Below, piece by piece: positions 22,319 through 32,237 of a DNA stretch of 64,000 nucleotides; the first letter of the stretch is position 1, and the number at the start of each line of letters is the position of its first letter. The translations under genes and the position numbers were made by a program. The notes beneath the pieces were generated by a model that ran no database searches, had not been told where the DNA came from, and saw only the letters and a program-made list of their open reading frames with translations. Location of the stretch: contig NZ_AP023179.1 of NCBI RefSeq assembly GCF_013426915.1, positions 1,798,001-1,862,000 of the forward strand, in the 5' to 3' direction. This DNA comes from Paraburkholderia sp. PGU19 (GTDB lineage: Bacteria > Pseudomonadota > Gammaproteobacteria > Burkholderiales > Burkholderiaceae).

Positions 22319-23784
22319 GTGACTTTCCTTGGAATCGACCTCGGCACCTCCGAGGTGAAAGTAATTCTGACCGATGACGCGTCCACGACCCTCGCGACAA
22401 GCGGTGTGCGTCTGGACGTAGCGCAGCCGCATCCGCACTGGTCGGAGCAGAATCCCCATGCATGGTGGCAGGCGACGCTCGATGCCGTTGCCGCCGTGCG
22501 TGGCGCGAATCCCGGCGCATTCGCGGCGCTGCGCGGCATCGGGCTCTCGGGACAGATGCACGGCGCGACGCTGCTCGACGCGAAAGGCGAAGTACTCAGG
22601 CCGGCGATACTCTGGAACGACACGCGCGCGTTCGCGGAATGCGCGGAACTGGAAGCACTCGTGCCTGAATCGCGCGAGATCACGGGCAATCTGGCGATGC
22701 CAGGTTTCACCGCGCCCAAGCTGCTTTGGCTCGCAAAGCGCGAACCCGACGTATTTCGCGCCGCGTCCAAAGTGCTGTTGCCGAAAGACTATCTCGCGTG
22801 GCGGCTCACAGGCGATTTCGTGTCCGACATGTCGGACGCATCGGGCACGCTATGGCTCGACGTCGCGAAGCGCGACTGGTCCGACCGCATGCTCGCGGCG
22901 ACGGGATTGACGCGTGCGCACATGCCGCGCCTCGTCGAAGGCAGCGCGAGCGCTGCGCAGCTGAGCGAGGCCTTGCGGCGCGAGTGGGGCATTGCCGGTC
23001 CCGTCGTGCTATGCGGCGGCGCTGGCGACAACGCGGCAAGCGCGATCGGCATGGGCGTGGCGGAAGCGGGCAGCGCGTTTCTGTCGCTCGGTACATCGGG
23101 GGTGCTGTTCGCGGGCACCGATCGCTTCGCGCCGAATCCCGCGCAAGGCGTACATGCGTTCTGTCATTGCTTGCCGGACCGCTGGCATCAGATGAGCGTG
23201 ATTCTGTCGGCGGCATCGAGCCTTGGGTGGCTATCGAAAGTCGTGAACCGCGAAGTCGGCAGTTTGCCCGAGCTCGCGAGCACGGCCAATCCCGCCACTG
23301 CGCCGATCTTTCTGCCCTATCTGAGCGGTGAGCGCACGCCTCATAACGATGCGAACGCGCGCGGCGTGTTCTGGGGTTTGACGGGCGCAAATACGACGGG
23401 CGATCTCGCGTACAGCGTGATGGAGGGCGTTGCGTTCGCGATGGCCGATGGTTATGCCGCGCTGCAAAGCGCCGGTACGACGTTGCAGAGCGCGTCGTTC
23501 ATCGGCGGCGGCTCGCGCAGCCCGTTCTGGGCCAATCTGTGCGCGACGGCAACGGGCATTACCATGCATCGTCACGAAGGCAGCGACGTAGGCGCGGCGC
23601 TCGGCGCAGCGCGCCTTGCACGGCTCGCGGTGACGGGCGAAGCGATCAGCGATGTCTGCCTTCCGCCCCGACGCTCGAGTCCTGCGAGCCCGATCGCGCA
23701 CAGGCTCCGTTGCTTGCGCACAGGCTTGCGCGCTATCGCAGCATTTATCAGGCGCTCAAGGCGAGTTTCGCGGAACCGGCGTGA
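22319..23784 (+). CDS. xylB: Xylulokinase, FGGY family (frameshifted near 3' end in this assembly)
   Basis: Starts with GTG after a GAGG. The FGGY kinase N-terminus FLGIDLGTSEVKVILTD, the SGQMHG motif and the ATP-site stretches GGAGDNAASAIGMG and FIGGGSRSPFWANL are intact. The enzyme phosphorylates D-xylulose at O5. After GEAISDVC the reading frame loses homology and runs on to 23956. The expected tail (PSAPTLES..., then LLAHRLARYRSIYQALKASF) is in another frame and stops at 23784. One extra base near 23656-23660 restores about 488 residues. No xylA or mannitol dehydrogenase neighbour is present. Confidence 0.85.
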
Positions 23785-23844
23785 AGCGCGCACAGCGCGG
23801 CGCGCTACGAGGCATAGGTCGTGTGCGCCGCGCGAACATGAGGC

Positions 23845-24420
23845 TCAACTCAGATCGTGCAGATCCTTCTGCAACGGTACGCCTGCCGTGAAGCGGGAGA
23901 ACTCGACATTCAATCCGCCGCGTTCAGGCGTGCAGCACACGGGGCCAACGAAGTAGTGCGCGGCCAAAGGAAAAGGCGCAAGCCGCAACAGAGGCCACGT
24001 CGTTCCGTCGATTGAATACTGCACCCGCAGCACGCCTTGCGCGACGGTTGCGCGCATCCAGAAGCCATCCGTCGCCGCGATGGGCGCACCGATGGCCCAG
24101 TCCGACTGGCCGACCGTCAATACGCTGCTCATCATCAATATGCCGTCGGTGAATTCGACACCCGCCTTCAGCCAAGTCGACTCGTCGATGCGCACCATCA
24201 ATCCCGCCTGATCGTAGAGCGCATGAAACTGCCCGCGCACGCGCACCTGCGCGGTGAAATCGCCTTGCGTGCGGACTCCGAAGCAATGACCCGAATCGCG
24301 CGTGAAGCCGTAGTGCGTGTTGCGCCAGAAGTCGGTTTTCGGATCGGTCATGACGTTGAGCGTGTCGCCCTCGAGTGACCATGTTGACGGCTCATTAAAC
24401 CATTCGCATTGTTCGAACAC
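23845..24420 (-). CDS. DUF1349-family protein (concanavalin-like fold)
   Basis: 191 residues from a GTG at 24418-24420, chosen because AGGAGG lies 7 bases upstream and the sequence VFEQCEWFNEP matches the family's N-terminus. The pattern WRNTHYGFTRDSGH and AGLMVRIDESTWLKAGVEF is typical of DUF1349/YesU-like beta-sandwich proteins, which resemble carbohydrate-binding lectin folds. It lies upstream of nothing obviously sugar-related except xylB, with which it is convergent. The role is unknown. Confidence 0.8.
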   Translation of the reverse strand: MFEQCEWFNEPSTWSLEGDTLNVMTDPKTDFWRNTHYGFTRDSGHCFGVRTQGDFTAQVRVRGQFHALYDQAGLMVRIDESTWLKAGVEFTDGILMMSSVLTVGQSDWAIGAPIAATDGFWMRATVAQGVLRVQYSIDGTTWPLLRLAPFPLAAHYFVGPVCCTPERGGLNVEFSRFTAGVPLQKDLHDLS

Positions 24421-24471
24421 GCGATGCCTCCTTTGTGTCGCAGACGAGGCCATCGCGACGCACAGAAAGGT

Positions 24472-25011
24472 CTAGCGTCCGCCGCGAGCCATGCTAGAGA
24501 ATACGCCGTCGCGGCGAATGAGGGCATGATAGAGGGCTGCCGCGATATGCGCGAGCACAGTCGCGAACAGCGCCAATGCGAGCCACGTATGCATCGCGCG
24601 CAACAGCGCGAACAGATCCACGTTTTGCGGCACGATGGCGGGCAGATGCCAGGCGCCGAACAACATGACGGGATAGCCGCCTGCCGAGAGCATCGCCCAA
24701 CCGATCAACGGCATCGCGATGAATAACCCATACAGCACGAGATGCGATGCGCTGGCTCCGAAGCGCTGCAATGCGGGCATATCGCCGGGCAGTGCGGGGC
24801 TGCCGTTCTTCAAGCGCACGGCGACGCGAATCAGGGCGAGCACGAGCAACGCGACGCCAAGCGGCCGATGCAGTGCGATCAGCGTCGCATGCGCGTGCGA
24901 GACGGTCGCGACCATCGCGACGCCGATGAATAGCATCGCGAGAATCAGCACAGCCATCATCCAGTGCAACAGGCGCGCGAGCGGAGAGAAATGGCGAGAG
25001 GTGTTCGTCAT
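24472..25011 (-). CDS. Cytochrome b561 (periplasm-facing quinol oxidase partner)
   Basis: 179 residues with four membrane spans. Haem-ligand histidines are visible in RLLHWMMAV (helix 1), ALHRPLG (helix 2 region), and MHTWLALALFATVLAHIAAALYH (helices 3-4). It is a di-haem b561 of the bacterial CybB type, likely taking electrons from quinol. It lies 12 bases after the mini-catalase gene on the same strand, so the pair probably forms one operon and one electron path from quinol to a periplasmic peroxidase. Confidence 0.9.
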   Translation of the reverse strand: MTNTSRHFSPLARLLHWMMAVLILAMLFIGVAMVATVSHAHATLIALHRPLGVALLVLALIRVAVRLKNGSPALPGDMPALQRFGASASHLVLYGLFIAMPLIGWAMLSAGGYPVMLFGAWHLPAIVPQNVDLFALLRAMHTWLALALFATVLAHIAAALYHALIRRDGVFSSMARGGR

Positions 25012-25023
25012 GGTGCGTTCCGT

Positions 25024-26094
25024 TCAGGGTTGCGAAGTAGCGGGCGCGTGATGCAGCGCTTCTTCCCGTGTGCGCCGCTGATACGACACGGCATAGGCCG
25101 CCGAGCGCGCCGCGAGCAGTGGATCGTCAGAAGGCTTGATGCCGTCGGGCAATACAGTCGGATCGAAGTTCACGTCGCGGCACACGCCATCCGCTTGCGG
25201 CGCACTGTGTTCGATCACGACGGTGCCTGCGTCGATGCGTTGCCGGTCAGTGGGCCATTGCAGCGTCGCGTCGTTGGTGGGGTCGCCGGCGTTCGCCACC
25301 GTCACGATCAGATGCCAGCGCACGTTGCCGTGCTTCAGTTGTTCGTCGAGTTGTTGCGACAGAAAGTCGGGATCGTTCTTCTCTTGCGGGTCGACGGGCG
25401 CAAATGGCGCTTCCGGCTCCACGGACCAGCGCACCGCGCGCTCCTGGCCACTCGCGTCGGTAAAGCGGAACGCGTTGATGCTGTAGTACGCGGCATTGCC
25501 CAAACTGGACGATGCCGGATGCGTTTTCACCCATTGCTGAAACGGCTGCGTTTCGGGGTGCGATGCATAAAACGCCTTCAGCTTCGCGGGATCCGGCTTG
25601 CCCGTCTTCGAATCCGGCTGTGCAGCGACGAGTTGCTGATAAAACTGCTCGGGCGTATGCACGGCGAACACGGGCGTCGAATTCATGGCTGTGCGCCATT
25701 GCTCGCCATCGCGTTGTGTGAAGCGTAGTGCGAAGCTGCGAACCGGCACGCTGGCGTCGGGCGCTGATGGATTACCACCGGGAATCGCAAAGCGGCCGAT
25801 GACGGGCGTGCGGCCCGGAGTGAAAACCTGCGCGCGCGATATCGACGCCGCATTGCCGTTGCTGTCGAAATAGCCCTCTACACAGAGCCCTTTCGCGTGA
25901 TTTCGGCGATAGCCCGGGTGCGGGCCGCTATTCGCCTGGAACTGGTTGATGATGCGATACGTCGTGAGGCGTGAAGGCGTGAGCCAGCCGGCCGCATACG
26001 CGAAAGTGCCAGCGAGCGCGACTACCGCTGCGCCGATCGCGGCGAAGCGGCATGGCATGCAGCGGGCCGTCGACGCTCGGGACTTTGAATTCAT
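25024..26094 (-). CDS. Catalase-family (SrpA-like) exported peroxidase
   Basis: 356 residues from the ATG 8 bases after AAGGAG; a GTG one codon earlier is possible. An N-terminal hydrophobic segment (AAIGAAVVALAGTFAYAAGW) anchors or exports it. The catalase distal His lies in RNHAKGLCVEGYFD (His66). The haem proximal motif is RSAAYAVSYQRR (Arg330, Tyr334). It is shorter than clade catalases because it lacks the usual N- and C-terminal extensions. Family members act as peroxidases rather than true catalases. Coupling with the adjacent cytochrome b561 suggests quinol-dependent H2O2 reduction in the periplasm. Confidence 0.88.
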   Translation of the reverse strand: MNSKSRASTARCMPCRFAAIGAAVVALAGTFAYAAGWLTPSRLTTYRIINQFQANSGPHPGYRRNHAKGLCVEGYFDSNGNAASISRAQVFTPGRTPVIGRFAIPGGNPSAPDASVPVRSFALRFTQRDGEQWRTAMNSTPVFAVHTPEQFYQQLVAAQPDSKTGKPDPAKLKAFYASHPETQPFQQWVKTHPASSSLGNAAYYSINAFRFTDASGQERAVRWSVEPEAPFAPVDPQEKNDPDFLSQQLDEQLKHGNVRWHLIVTVANAGDPTNDATLQWPTDRQRIDAGTVVIEHSAPQADGVCRDVNFDPTVLPDGIKPSDDPLLAARSAAYAVSYQRRTREEALHHAPATSQP

Positions 26095-26312
26095 CACGAA
26101 TGCTCCTTTCGTTTCTGATGGTGACGTGCTCAGGCCGTCAACACAGAGGAGCGGTGTTTATTCCCGGCTCACGCGAGAATTTTTTTCTGCAACGGTCGAT
26201 GTGAGCAAGCAAAAAAGTTGGGAATAGATTTCGACATCGCTTTGTTCATCACAGTGAAGCGCCACACATCCTGTGACGCATCGACGTCACCTCACCACTG
26301 AAGGAGCTGGAA

Positions 26313-26654
26313 ATGAAAAAGCTTGCACTGTTGACTGTTTCGATCGCCGCACTCGCTTCGACGGCATTCGCATCGAGCGCATTTGCGCAGGAGAAGACGC
26401 GCGCCGAAGTCCGTCAGGAACTGATCCAGGCCGAGCAGAACGGCTCGCAGTTCGTGACCGACACGTCGTATCCCGAAGTCTCGCCCATCTATCAGCAACA
26501 GGTCGCTCACCAGAAGGCTGCGCAGGAAAGCGAAGGCGCCGGCATGGCGGGCACGCACGCCGCGGGAACGCGGATGCCCGCCACGGGCGCGAACACAGGC
26601 ATGTCGACATGCGTCGGTCCCGTCAGTTATTGCTCGGTGTATTTCGGCAGTTGA
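26313..26654 (+). CDS. DUF4148-family exported protein
   Basis: 113 residues with a signal peptide (MKKLALLTVSIAALASTAFA, cut after AFAQ). The conserved RAEVRQELIQAEQNG, VTDTSYPEVSPIY pattern is the signature of the small periplasmic DUF4148 proteins abundant in Burkholderiales. AAGGAG precedes the start by 9 bases. Two Cys near the end (STCVGPVSYCSVYF) could form a disulphide. Function unknown; relatives often respond to stress. Confidence 0.85.
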   Translation: MKKLALLTVSIAALASTAFASSAFAQEKTRAEVRQELIQAEQNGSQFVTDTSYPEVSPIYQQQVAHQKAAQESEGAGMAGTHAAGTRMPATGANTGMSTCVGPVSYCSVYFGS

Positions 26655-26746
26655 TCGCCATGCCGGGTGAGGGGTGGCGTTTTCACGTTGCGACTCCACG
26701 CAGTGAAGCGCACCCCGCTTATCCGCGCGTGCTTATCCATGTGCGT

Positions 26747-27070
26747 TTACCCGCACAACACATCCGTCGCGACGTGCGAGGCCGGCACCGCGTCGATCAG
26801 AATCACATCGCCGATCGAATTGTCCGTGCGCAGCGGCAGGATTGCCTGATAGGCGGCGGATCGGTACCATGCGCGCGCGAGATCGCGATTCGGAAACTCA
26901 ATGGCGACCAGGTCGCCGCGCCAGTTGCCTTCGAGCCGTTCACAACGGCCGCCATGCAGCACGAAATGGCCGCAATAGGGCGCAAGCGTCGCGTCGATGC
27001 GCTTCAGGTACTCGACGATCTCCACACCCATCTTCACTTCATGCAGGTGCGCGACAGCAAACGTTGACAT
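26747..27070 (-). CDS. DUF1330-family small protein
   Basis: 107 residues from the ATG giving MSTFAVAHLHEV. It is a ferredoxin-like alpha+beta barrel protein with the family pattern YLKRIDATLAPYCGHFVLHGG, then LVAIEFPNRDLARAWYRSAAYQAILPLR. Such proteins often form dimers, and their function is mostly unknown. It is convergent with the DUF4148 gene. Confidence 0.82.
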   Translation of the reverse strand: MSTFAVAHLHEVKMGVEIVEYLKRIDATLAPYCGHFVLHGGRCERLEGNWRGDLVAIEFPNRDLARAWYRSAAYQAILPLRTDNSIGDVILIDAVPASHVATDVLCG

Positions 27071-27463
27071 GCTGCTCTCCCGGTCGTTGACGAATGACGC
27101 CAGCATATCGACCGTCGCGAAGCGAATCGATTACCTGTGAGGTAATGCCGCGCGCAAAAGCGATTCGCACATGAAGCACTTTTGACAGTCGGTATTCTGC
27201 GCGGGTAAGCGCGGAGCAACCCGATGCAATGCGAGCCGGGCCGCGCGCCGCGTTCCGCGTACGCCCGGCTCACATGTTTCGCGCACGAAACGTTGTTACG
27301 CTTTCTTTCCAGACCGCGAATCCGTGCGATCGTCCGTAGAATGAGGCGCCATGCGGGTTCCAGCGCGGTTGTCAGGAAACGGCGAACCCATGGTATGAAA
27401 CGTGCGTCGATTGGGGAAAAGCCAATCCCATCCACACATCAATAAATACGGTCCTCCCATACG
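27071..27463. other. 393-base gap with the divergent promoters of DUF1330 and EAL genes
   Basis: No gene or RNA structure could be supported here. The short reading frames on both strands have codon use unlike the neighbours. Confidence 0.5.
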
Positions 27464-28330
27464 ATGGATGCTCGCCACGCTACCGCTGCCGATCGCGAGG
27501 ATGATGACGCCCGTGCGACGACGCGCACGAACAACACGATGCACACGCCGCGCCTGATGAACCAGCTTGAACAACGCGTGAGCGAAGGTCTTCTCGCCGG
27601 TGAATTCCGGCTCGCGTTTCAAGGCATCTACGATGTGCAGACAGGCAAGCTCGCACGCGTTGAAGCGCTGATCCGCTGGATGCATCCGGACTACGGCATG
27701 CTGTTGCCCGATGCGTTTCTCGTCGCGCTCGATCATCCCCTTGTTGCGTTGCAACTGACCTATCACGTGATCGATGGCGCGTGCCGGGCGGTGGCGCATG
27801 CGCAGCGCCAGGGGCAACGGGTGTGTCCAATCGCCGTCAATGTGCCGCCGCGCGTCGTTGCCGACGAGCACTTTCCCGCCACCGTGATGCAGATCGCGCG
27901 TCTGCATGGCGTCGAGCCCGATCTGCTCGAACTCGAACTCGTCGAAACGGAAGACTCGACTCGTCTGCTGGCTGCACCGCCGTTGACGAAGCCGTTGCGC
28001 GAAGCAGGCATGCGTCTCGCAATCGACGACTTCGGCACCGGCTATTCGTCGCTCGCGCTGCTGAGCACGATCGATGTCGATACGGTGAAGGTCGCGCGCG
28101 AAATGCTCGATGGCGTGCCGGACTGTCCGCGCGCATCAGCCGTCGCATCGGGCGTGCTGTCGATGCTCGAAAGGCTGAATGTCGCGGTAGTGGTGGAGGG
28201 CGTCGAAACGAAGGCGCTGGCGCGCTGGCTCGGGCAATGGCCGAAGGTGCTCGCGCAGGGCTTTTTCTACGCGCGCCCGACCTTCGATTACGCCGACGTT
28301 CCTGTTCAGGAGCGATACGCGGCGCTGTAG
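27464..28330 (+). CDS. EAL-domain cyclic-di-GMP phosphodiesterase
   Basis: 288 residues; ATGs at 27539 and 27557 are possible later starts and the N-terminal 25 residues are polar. A stand-alone EAL domain is present with all expected catalytic groups: VEALIRW, NVPPRVV (Asn), ELELVETE (Glu), IDDFGTGYSSL (Asp-Asp), a Lys in VKVARE, VVEGVET and AQGFFYARP. The usual IKID is VKVA here, which changes only the residue after the key Lys. It should hydrolyse c-di-GMP in the cytosol. The PNAG operon 4.5 kb downstream is a typical c-di-GMP target, though no link is shown. Confidence 0.85.
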   Translation: MDARHATAADREDDDARATTRTNNTMHTPRLMNQLEQRVSEGLLAGEFRLAFQGIYDVQTGKLARVEALIRWMHPDYGMLLPDAFLVALDHPLVALQLTYHVIDGACRAVAHAQRQGQRVCPIAVNVPPRVVADEHFPATVMQIARLHGVEPDLLELELVETEDSTRLLAAPPLTKPLREAGMRLAIDDFGTGYSSLALLSTIDVDTVKVAREMLDGVPDCPRASAVASGVLSMLERLNVAVVVEGVETKALARWLGQWPKVLAQGFFYARPTFDYADVPVQERYAAL

Positions 28331-28334
28331 TGCC

Positions 28335-28784
28335 TCACGCCTGTGTATTGACGATGCCGCCCGTCGACTTGCCCGATGAAGAAAGAATCAGTTGAGCAAG
28401 CTCGGCCGTGGCCGTTTGCAGCGCCGCTGAAATCGACATCGCCTGCGCACTCAATGAAGCGACCATCGCAGCGCCTGCCCCCGCGCTATCCGTATTCGCC
28501 TGCTGCTGCGCGCGGGCCATCTGCTGTTGCACTGCCGACAGCTTCTGCTGCAATGACTCGATCAGCGCCTTCAACTGCTTGATAGCCGCATCCTGAATGC
28601 TGTTGCCACCCGTCGATCCCGCAGACGACGCGCCTTGCGCACCCTGTGCGCCGGACGCGGCGGCGGAAGTCGAGGCGGGTTTTGCGCCACTCGTCGTGGA
28701 TGTACCCGATGTGTCCGTGGCCGCATCGGCCGTAAGGGTGCTGGAGATTGCGGTGCTGCCTGAAAGATCGTTCTGGATTTGCAT
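28335..28784 (-). CDS. FlxA-like family protein
   Basis: 149 residues from the ATG giving MQIQNDLSGS. A Ser/Thr/Ala/Gly-rich first half is followed by a coiled coil (IQDAAIKQLKALIESLQQKL, then SAVQQQMARAQQQAN), the FlxA-like pattern. FlxA in enterics is a flagellar-class gene of unknown function. It is convergent with the EAL gene, 4 bases apart. Confidence 0.75.
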   Translation of the reverse strand: MQIQNDLSGSTAISSTLTADAATDTSGTSTTSGAKPASTSAAASGAQGAQGASSAGSTGGNSIQDAAIKQLKALIESLQQKLSAVQQQMARAQQQANTDSAGAGAAMVASLSAQAMSISAALQTATAELAQLILSSSGKSTGGIVNTQA

Positions 28785-29239
28785 GGGCAGAGGCTCTGTT
28801 CGTTGAAGAAGAAACCGCTTGTCCGTGATTACGGCATGGGTCAGTACCTTCTTGAGCGACTTGATGTTTGTCAAAGAACATCGCGCCCATACGATGCGTC
28901 AAGCGAATCTCGCGTGTACATGTCGCTCGCCGCGTTCAGAAATGCATCATTTTGCGCGCGGGTTCGGCAGAAGAAAGTATGTGAAAGGCACGCGCGGCAC
29001 GCGAAAAAAAGGCCTTTGCTTGCATGCGGCGGCACCGATGAATGTGCAGTGGCAAACAATCGAACGGGATGAATGTGCGCCGGGACACAACGCGAGAAGA
29101 GGATGAAGACAAGAGGGCACAGCACGTGAGCCGCTCGAATAGTGCGCATCGCGTACGATATGGCATTCGCGTGCGAACCCATGCGCCTGACCGGCGCATT
29201 GATGTTCGCATGGGCGCATGACATTCGTGAGGCAACCCC
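28785..29239. other. 455-base gap upstream of tldD
   Basis: The gap holds the divergent promoters of the FlxA-like gene and the tldD-like gene. The last 60 bases are rich in GCGCAT/ATGCGC words that could pair, but I see no clear terminator, RNA or conserved operator. Confidence 0.45.
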
Positions 29240-30676
29240 ATGGTCGAATCCTTGTTGAGCCGCTTGCCGCGCGCGTTGCGTACTGACGCGGACTTCTGGT
29301 CGGTGCGTATCGTGAACGAACGGACCGACGATCACGTTGTACGCAACGACATCGCGCAACCGCTGCGCATCGTGAGCGATCGCGGCGCGATGCTGGTCGC
29401 GTGGTGCGGAAGGGGCGCGGGCTATGCCGCCACGGCGGATCTGTCGGAGCGTGGCCTGCAAGCCGCGCTCGATATCGCGACCCAACGCGCCAAGGCATGC
29501 GCATCCGTATCGCTGATCGATCACACGCGGATCGCTCGGCCCGTCGAAAGCGGCACCTATGAATCGCCCGCCGCCGCACAAACGCTGCCGGGCCGGCGCG
29601 AATGGCTGGAACGGCTGCAGCACGAATGCGCGGCAGCGAACATCGACAGCCGCATTGTCGAGCGTACTGCGGCCGTGCAGCTCACGCACAGCGAGCAGAC
29701 GTATCTGACGAGCGACGGCATACGCATCGATCAGCACTTCCGCTTCATGCTGCCGCAGATTTCCGTGACGGCACACGCGGACGGCGTGACGCAGGTGCGC
29801 ACGCTCGGCGGAGATTACGGCACGCTCGCGCAAGGTGGTGTGGACGTGCTCGCGCATTTCGGCTTCGACGGCGCGGGCGCGCGCATCGCAGATGAAGCGC
29901 TGCAACTGGTGGCCGCGCCGAACTGTCCGTCGGGTCGGCGCGATCTGCTGCTGATGCCCGATCAGATGATGTTGCAGATTCACGAATCGATCGGCCATCC
30001 GCTCGAGCTCGACCGCATTCTCGGCGACGAACGCAACTTCGCGGGCTGGAGCTTCGTCAAGCGCGAGCACTTCGGCTCGTATCGCTACGGCTCCGCGCTG
30101 CTGAACGTCACGTTCGATCCCGACCTGCGCGAAGAAGCCGCAAGCTATGCGTTCGATGACGACGGCACGCGCGCGAAACGCGAGTACCTGATTCGCGACG
30201 GCGTGCTGATGCGGCCGCTCGGCGGGGCGCTGTCGCAGCAGCGCGCGCGGCTTGCGGGCGTCGCGAATTCGCGTGCGTCGAGCTGGAACCGGCCGCCCAT
30301 CGACCGCATGGCGAATCTCAACATCGAACCGGGAACCAGCGCGCTGGAAGACATGATCGACAACATCGAAAGCGGCATCCTGATGCGGACCAACACGTCA
30401 TGGTCGATCGACGATCATCGCAACAAGTTTCAGTTCGGCTGCGAATACGGCCAGCTGATCGAGAACGGCAAGCTCACGCAAGTTGTGCGTCAGCCGAACT
30501 ATCGCGGCATCTCGGCGAGCTTCTGGCGCAGCCTCGTGGCCGTCGGCAATGAAGCGACGCGCGGCGTGTACGGCACGTCGATGTGCGGCAAGGGCGAGCC
30601 GATGCAAATCATCCGCGTCGGCCATGCTTCGCCAGCATGCGTGTTCAGCAATGTCGACGTATTCGGAGGCGCATGA
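29240..30676 (+). CDS. tldD: TldD-family metalloprotease subunit
   Basis: 478 residues. The zinc-binding motif HESIGHPLELD (the TldD HExxxH) is intact, and the surrounding MPDQMMLQIHESIGHP context is canonical. TldD with TldE forms a heterodimer that degrades unfolded peptides through a narrow tunnel. In E. coli it matures microcin B17. The next gene overlaps by 4 bases and encodes the partner. This pair is diverged from the housekeeping E. coli type and may be a second copy. Confidence 0.87.
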   Translation: MVESLLSRLPRALRTDADFWSVRIVNERTDDHVVRNDIAQPLRIVSDRGAMLVAWCGRGAGYAATADLSERGLQAALDIATQRAKACASVSLIDHTRIARPVESGTYESPAAAQTLPGRREWLERLQHECAAANIDSRIVERTAAVQLTHSEQTYLTSDGIRIDQHFRFMLPQISVTAHADGVTQVRTLGGDYGTLAQGGVDVLAHFGFDGAGARIADEALQLVAAPNCPSGRRDLLLMPDQMMLQIHESIGHPLELDRILGDERNFAGWSFVKREHFGSYRYGSALLNVTFDPDLREEAASYAFDDDGTRAKREYLIRDGVLMRPLGGALSQQRARLAGVANSRASSWNRPPIDRMANLNIEPGTSALEDMIDNIESGILMRTNTSWSIDDHRNKFQFGCEYGQLIENGKLTQVVRQPNYRGISASFWRSLVAVGNEATRGVYGTSMCGKGEPMQIIRVGHASPACVFSNVDVFGGA

Positions 30677-32019
30677 TGCATGACAACCATTCATCCGCTT
30701 CTCGCACGCATTTCTTGACGCTCGCGAACGAGATCGAACAGCGGCTAACGGCGAATGAGATCGCGCTGACGTCGTTTTCCGCCGAGCAGTCCGACTTCAT
30801 CCGCTTCAACGAAGGCAAGGTGCGCCAGTCGGGCCACGTATCGCAAGCCAGTATCACGTTGCGACTGATCGACGGACAACGTCAGGCCTATTCGACCTTC
30901 ACGCTATGCGGCGACACCGGCACGGACACCCACGCGATCGCTCAGACGCTGACGGCATTGCGCGAAGGCCTGCGCGATGCGCCCGACGATCCGCATCTTC
31001 TGTTCGACACGACGGTCTGGTCGGAAACGACGCAACGCGCAGGCACGTTGCCTTCGCCCGATACGTTGCCGCTCATCGTCGCGCAGTGTGCACTCGGACT
31101 CGACTTCGTCGGCTTCTATGCGGGCGGCACGATGGCGCGCGGTTTTGCTTCGTCGCTCGGCAGCCGTGGCTGGTATGAAGTCGAGAACTTCAATATCAGC
31201 TGGTCGCTGTACGACGCGAGCGGCCGCGCAATCAGGAGCCACTATGCGGGCGACAACTGGAGCGATGCCGTATTTGCAGGCAAGGTGGAAGAGGCCGCTG
31301 CGCGTTTGCCTGTGCTATCCCGCGGGCCGCGCATGCTGACGCCGGGCCGCTACCGCACCTACTTCGCGCCCGCTGCGTTGCGCGAGTTGCTGGAGACGGC
31401 CTCGTTCAGCGCCTTCTCCGCGCGCACACAAGCGACGGCGCGCAACGAGTTCTATCGTCTGAACATCGGCGAAGTTGCGCTCGATCCGCGCGTCACGCTG
31501 ACGGAAGATCTCACGCTCGACATCACACCGCGCTTCAACGACGACGCCTATCAGAGGCAGAGCGTTCCACTCATCGAAGCAGGGCGCGCCGTTGCCCAGT
31601 TGACCAACGCCCGCACGGCCCGCGAATACGCGCTCACACCGAATGGCGCGACGGCGAGCGAAACACCGTCCGCGCTGTCGATGCAAGGTGGCGATCTCGC
31701 GCAAGCCGATGTACTGCGCGCGCTCGACACGGGTCTCTATATCGGCAACCTCTGGTACGTGAACTTCTCGGACCGGATGAACTGCCGGATGACGGGGATG
31801 ACGCGCTTCGCGACCTTCTGGGTCGAGCAGGGCCGCATCGTTGCGCCTGTCGATGCGATGCGCTTCGACGACAGCCTGTACCGGCTACTCGGCAGCGAAC
31901 TGGAGCGCATCGGCGCAGAGCCCGAACTGCTCCTGAACGACTGGACATGGGGTGAGCGCGCGACGGGCGGCATGAATCTGCCGGGTCTGCTCGTACGCTC
32001 CTTCGATCTGACCTTATGA
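30673..32019 (+). CDS. TldE/PmbA-family protease partner
   Basis: About 448 residues from the ATG overlapping the tldD stop codon; the very next ATG at 30676 has better spacing from GGAGG. It lacks the HExxxH motif, as expected for the non-catalytic TldE/PmbA subunit. Conserved family parts are FIRFNEGKVRQSG, the STFTLCGD strand and the GGDLAQADVLRALDTGLYI region. It works with TldD in the cytosol. Confidence 0.85.
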   Translation: MMHDNHSSASRTHFLTLANEIEQRLTANEIALTSFSAEQSDFIRFNEGKVRQSGHVSQASITLRLIDGQRQAYSTFTLCGDTGTDTHAIAQTLTALREGLRDAPDDPHLLFDTTVWSETTQRAGTLPSPDTLPLIVAQCALGLDFVGFYAGGTMARGFASSLGSRGWYEVENFNISWSLYDASGRAIRSHYAGDNWSDAVFAGKVEEAAARLPVLSRGPRMLTPGRYRTYFAPAALRELLETASFSAFSARTQATARNEFYRLNIGEVALDPRVTLTEDLTLDITPRFNDDAYQRQSVPLIEAGRAVAQLTNARTAREYALTPNGATASETPSALSMQGGDLAQADVLRALDTGLYIGNLWYVNFSDRMNCRMTGMTRFATFWVEQGRIVAPVDAMRFDDSLYRLLGSELERIGAEPELLLNDWTWGERATGGMNLPGLLVRSFDLTL

Positions 32020-32237
32020 CGCCGCGCGTCGCGGCTTGAAGAGAAGCGGCGTCTGCGCACACGCGCAGCGCCGGCGTCCCGGGCGGTATGAAGAATCCAT
32101 CGATTACCCCGTCAATGTGCGTTATTTCGCATCGCTAATCACATTGCGATGGGTTGCTCGCGGTGCCATCAGGGACCGCGCCTGTCTTCGTCTTTGATTG
32201 TGCAGCGAGACAATACCCGACGCTCGAACACAGGCTC

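Noticed and set aside
23650..23670. Programmed frameshifting as explanation for xylB
   Set aside because: There is no slippery heptamer or following pseudoknot-like structure, and the kinase family does not use recoding.
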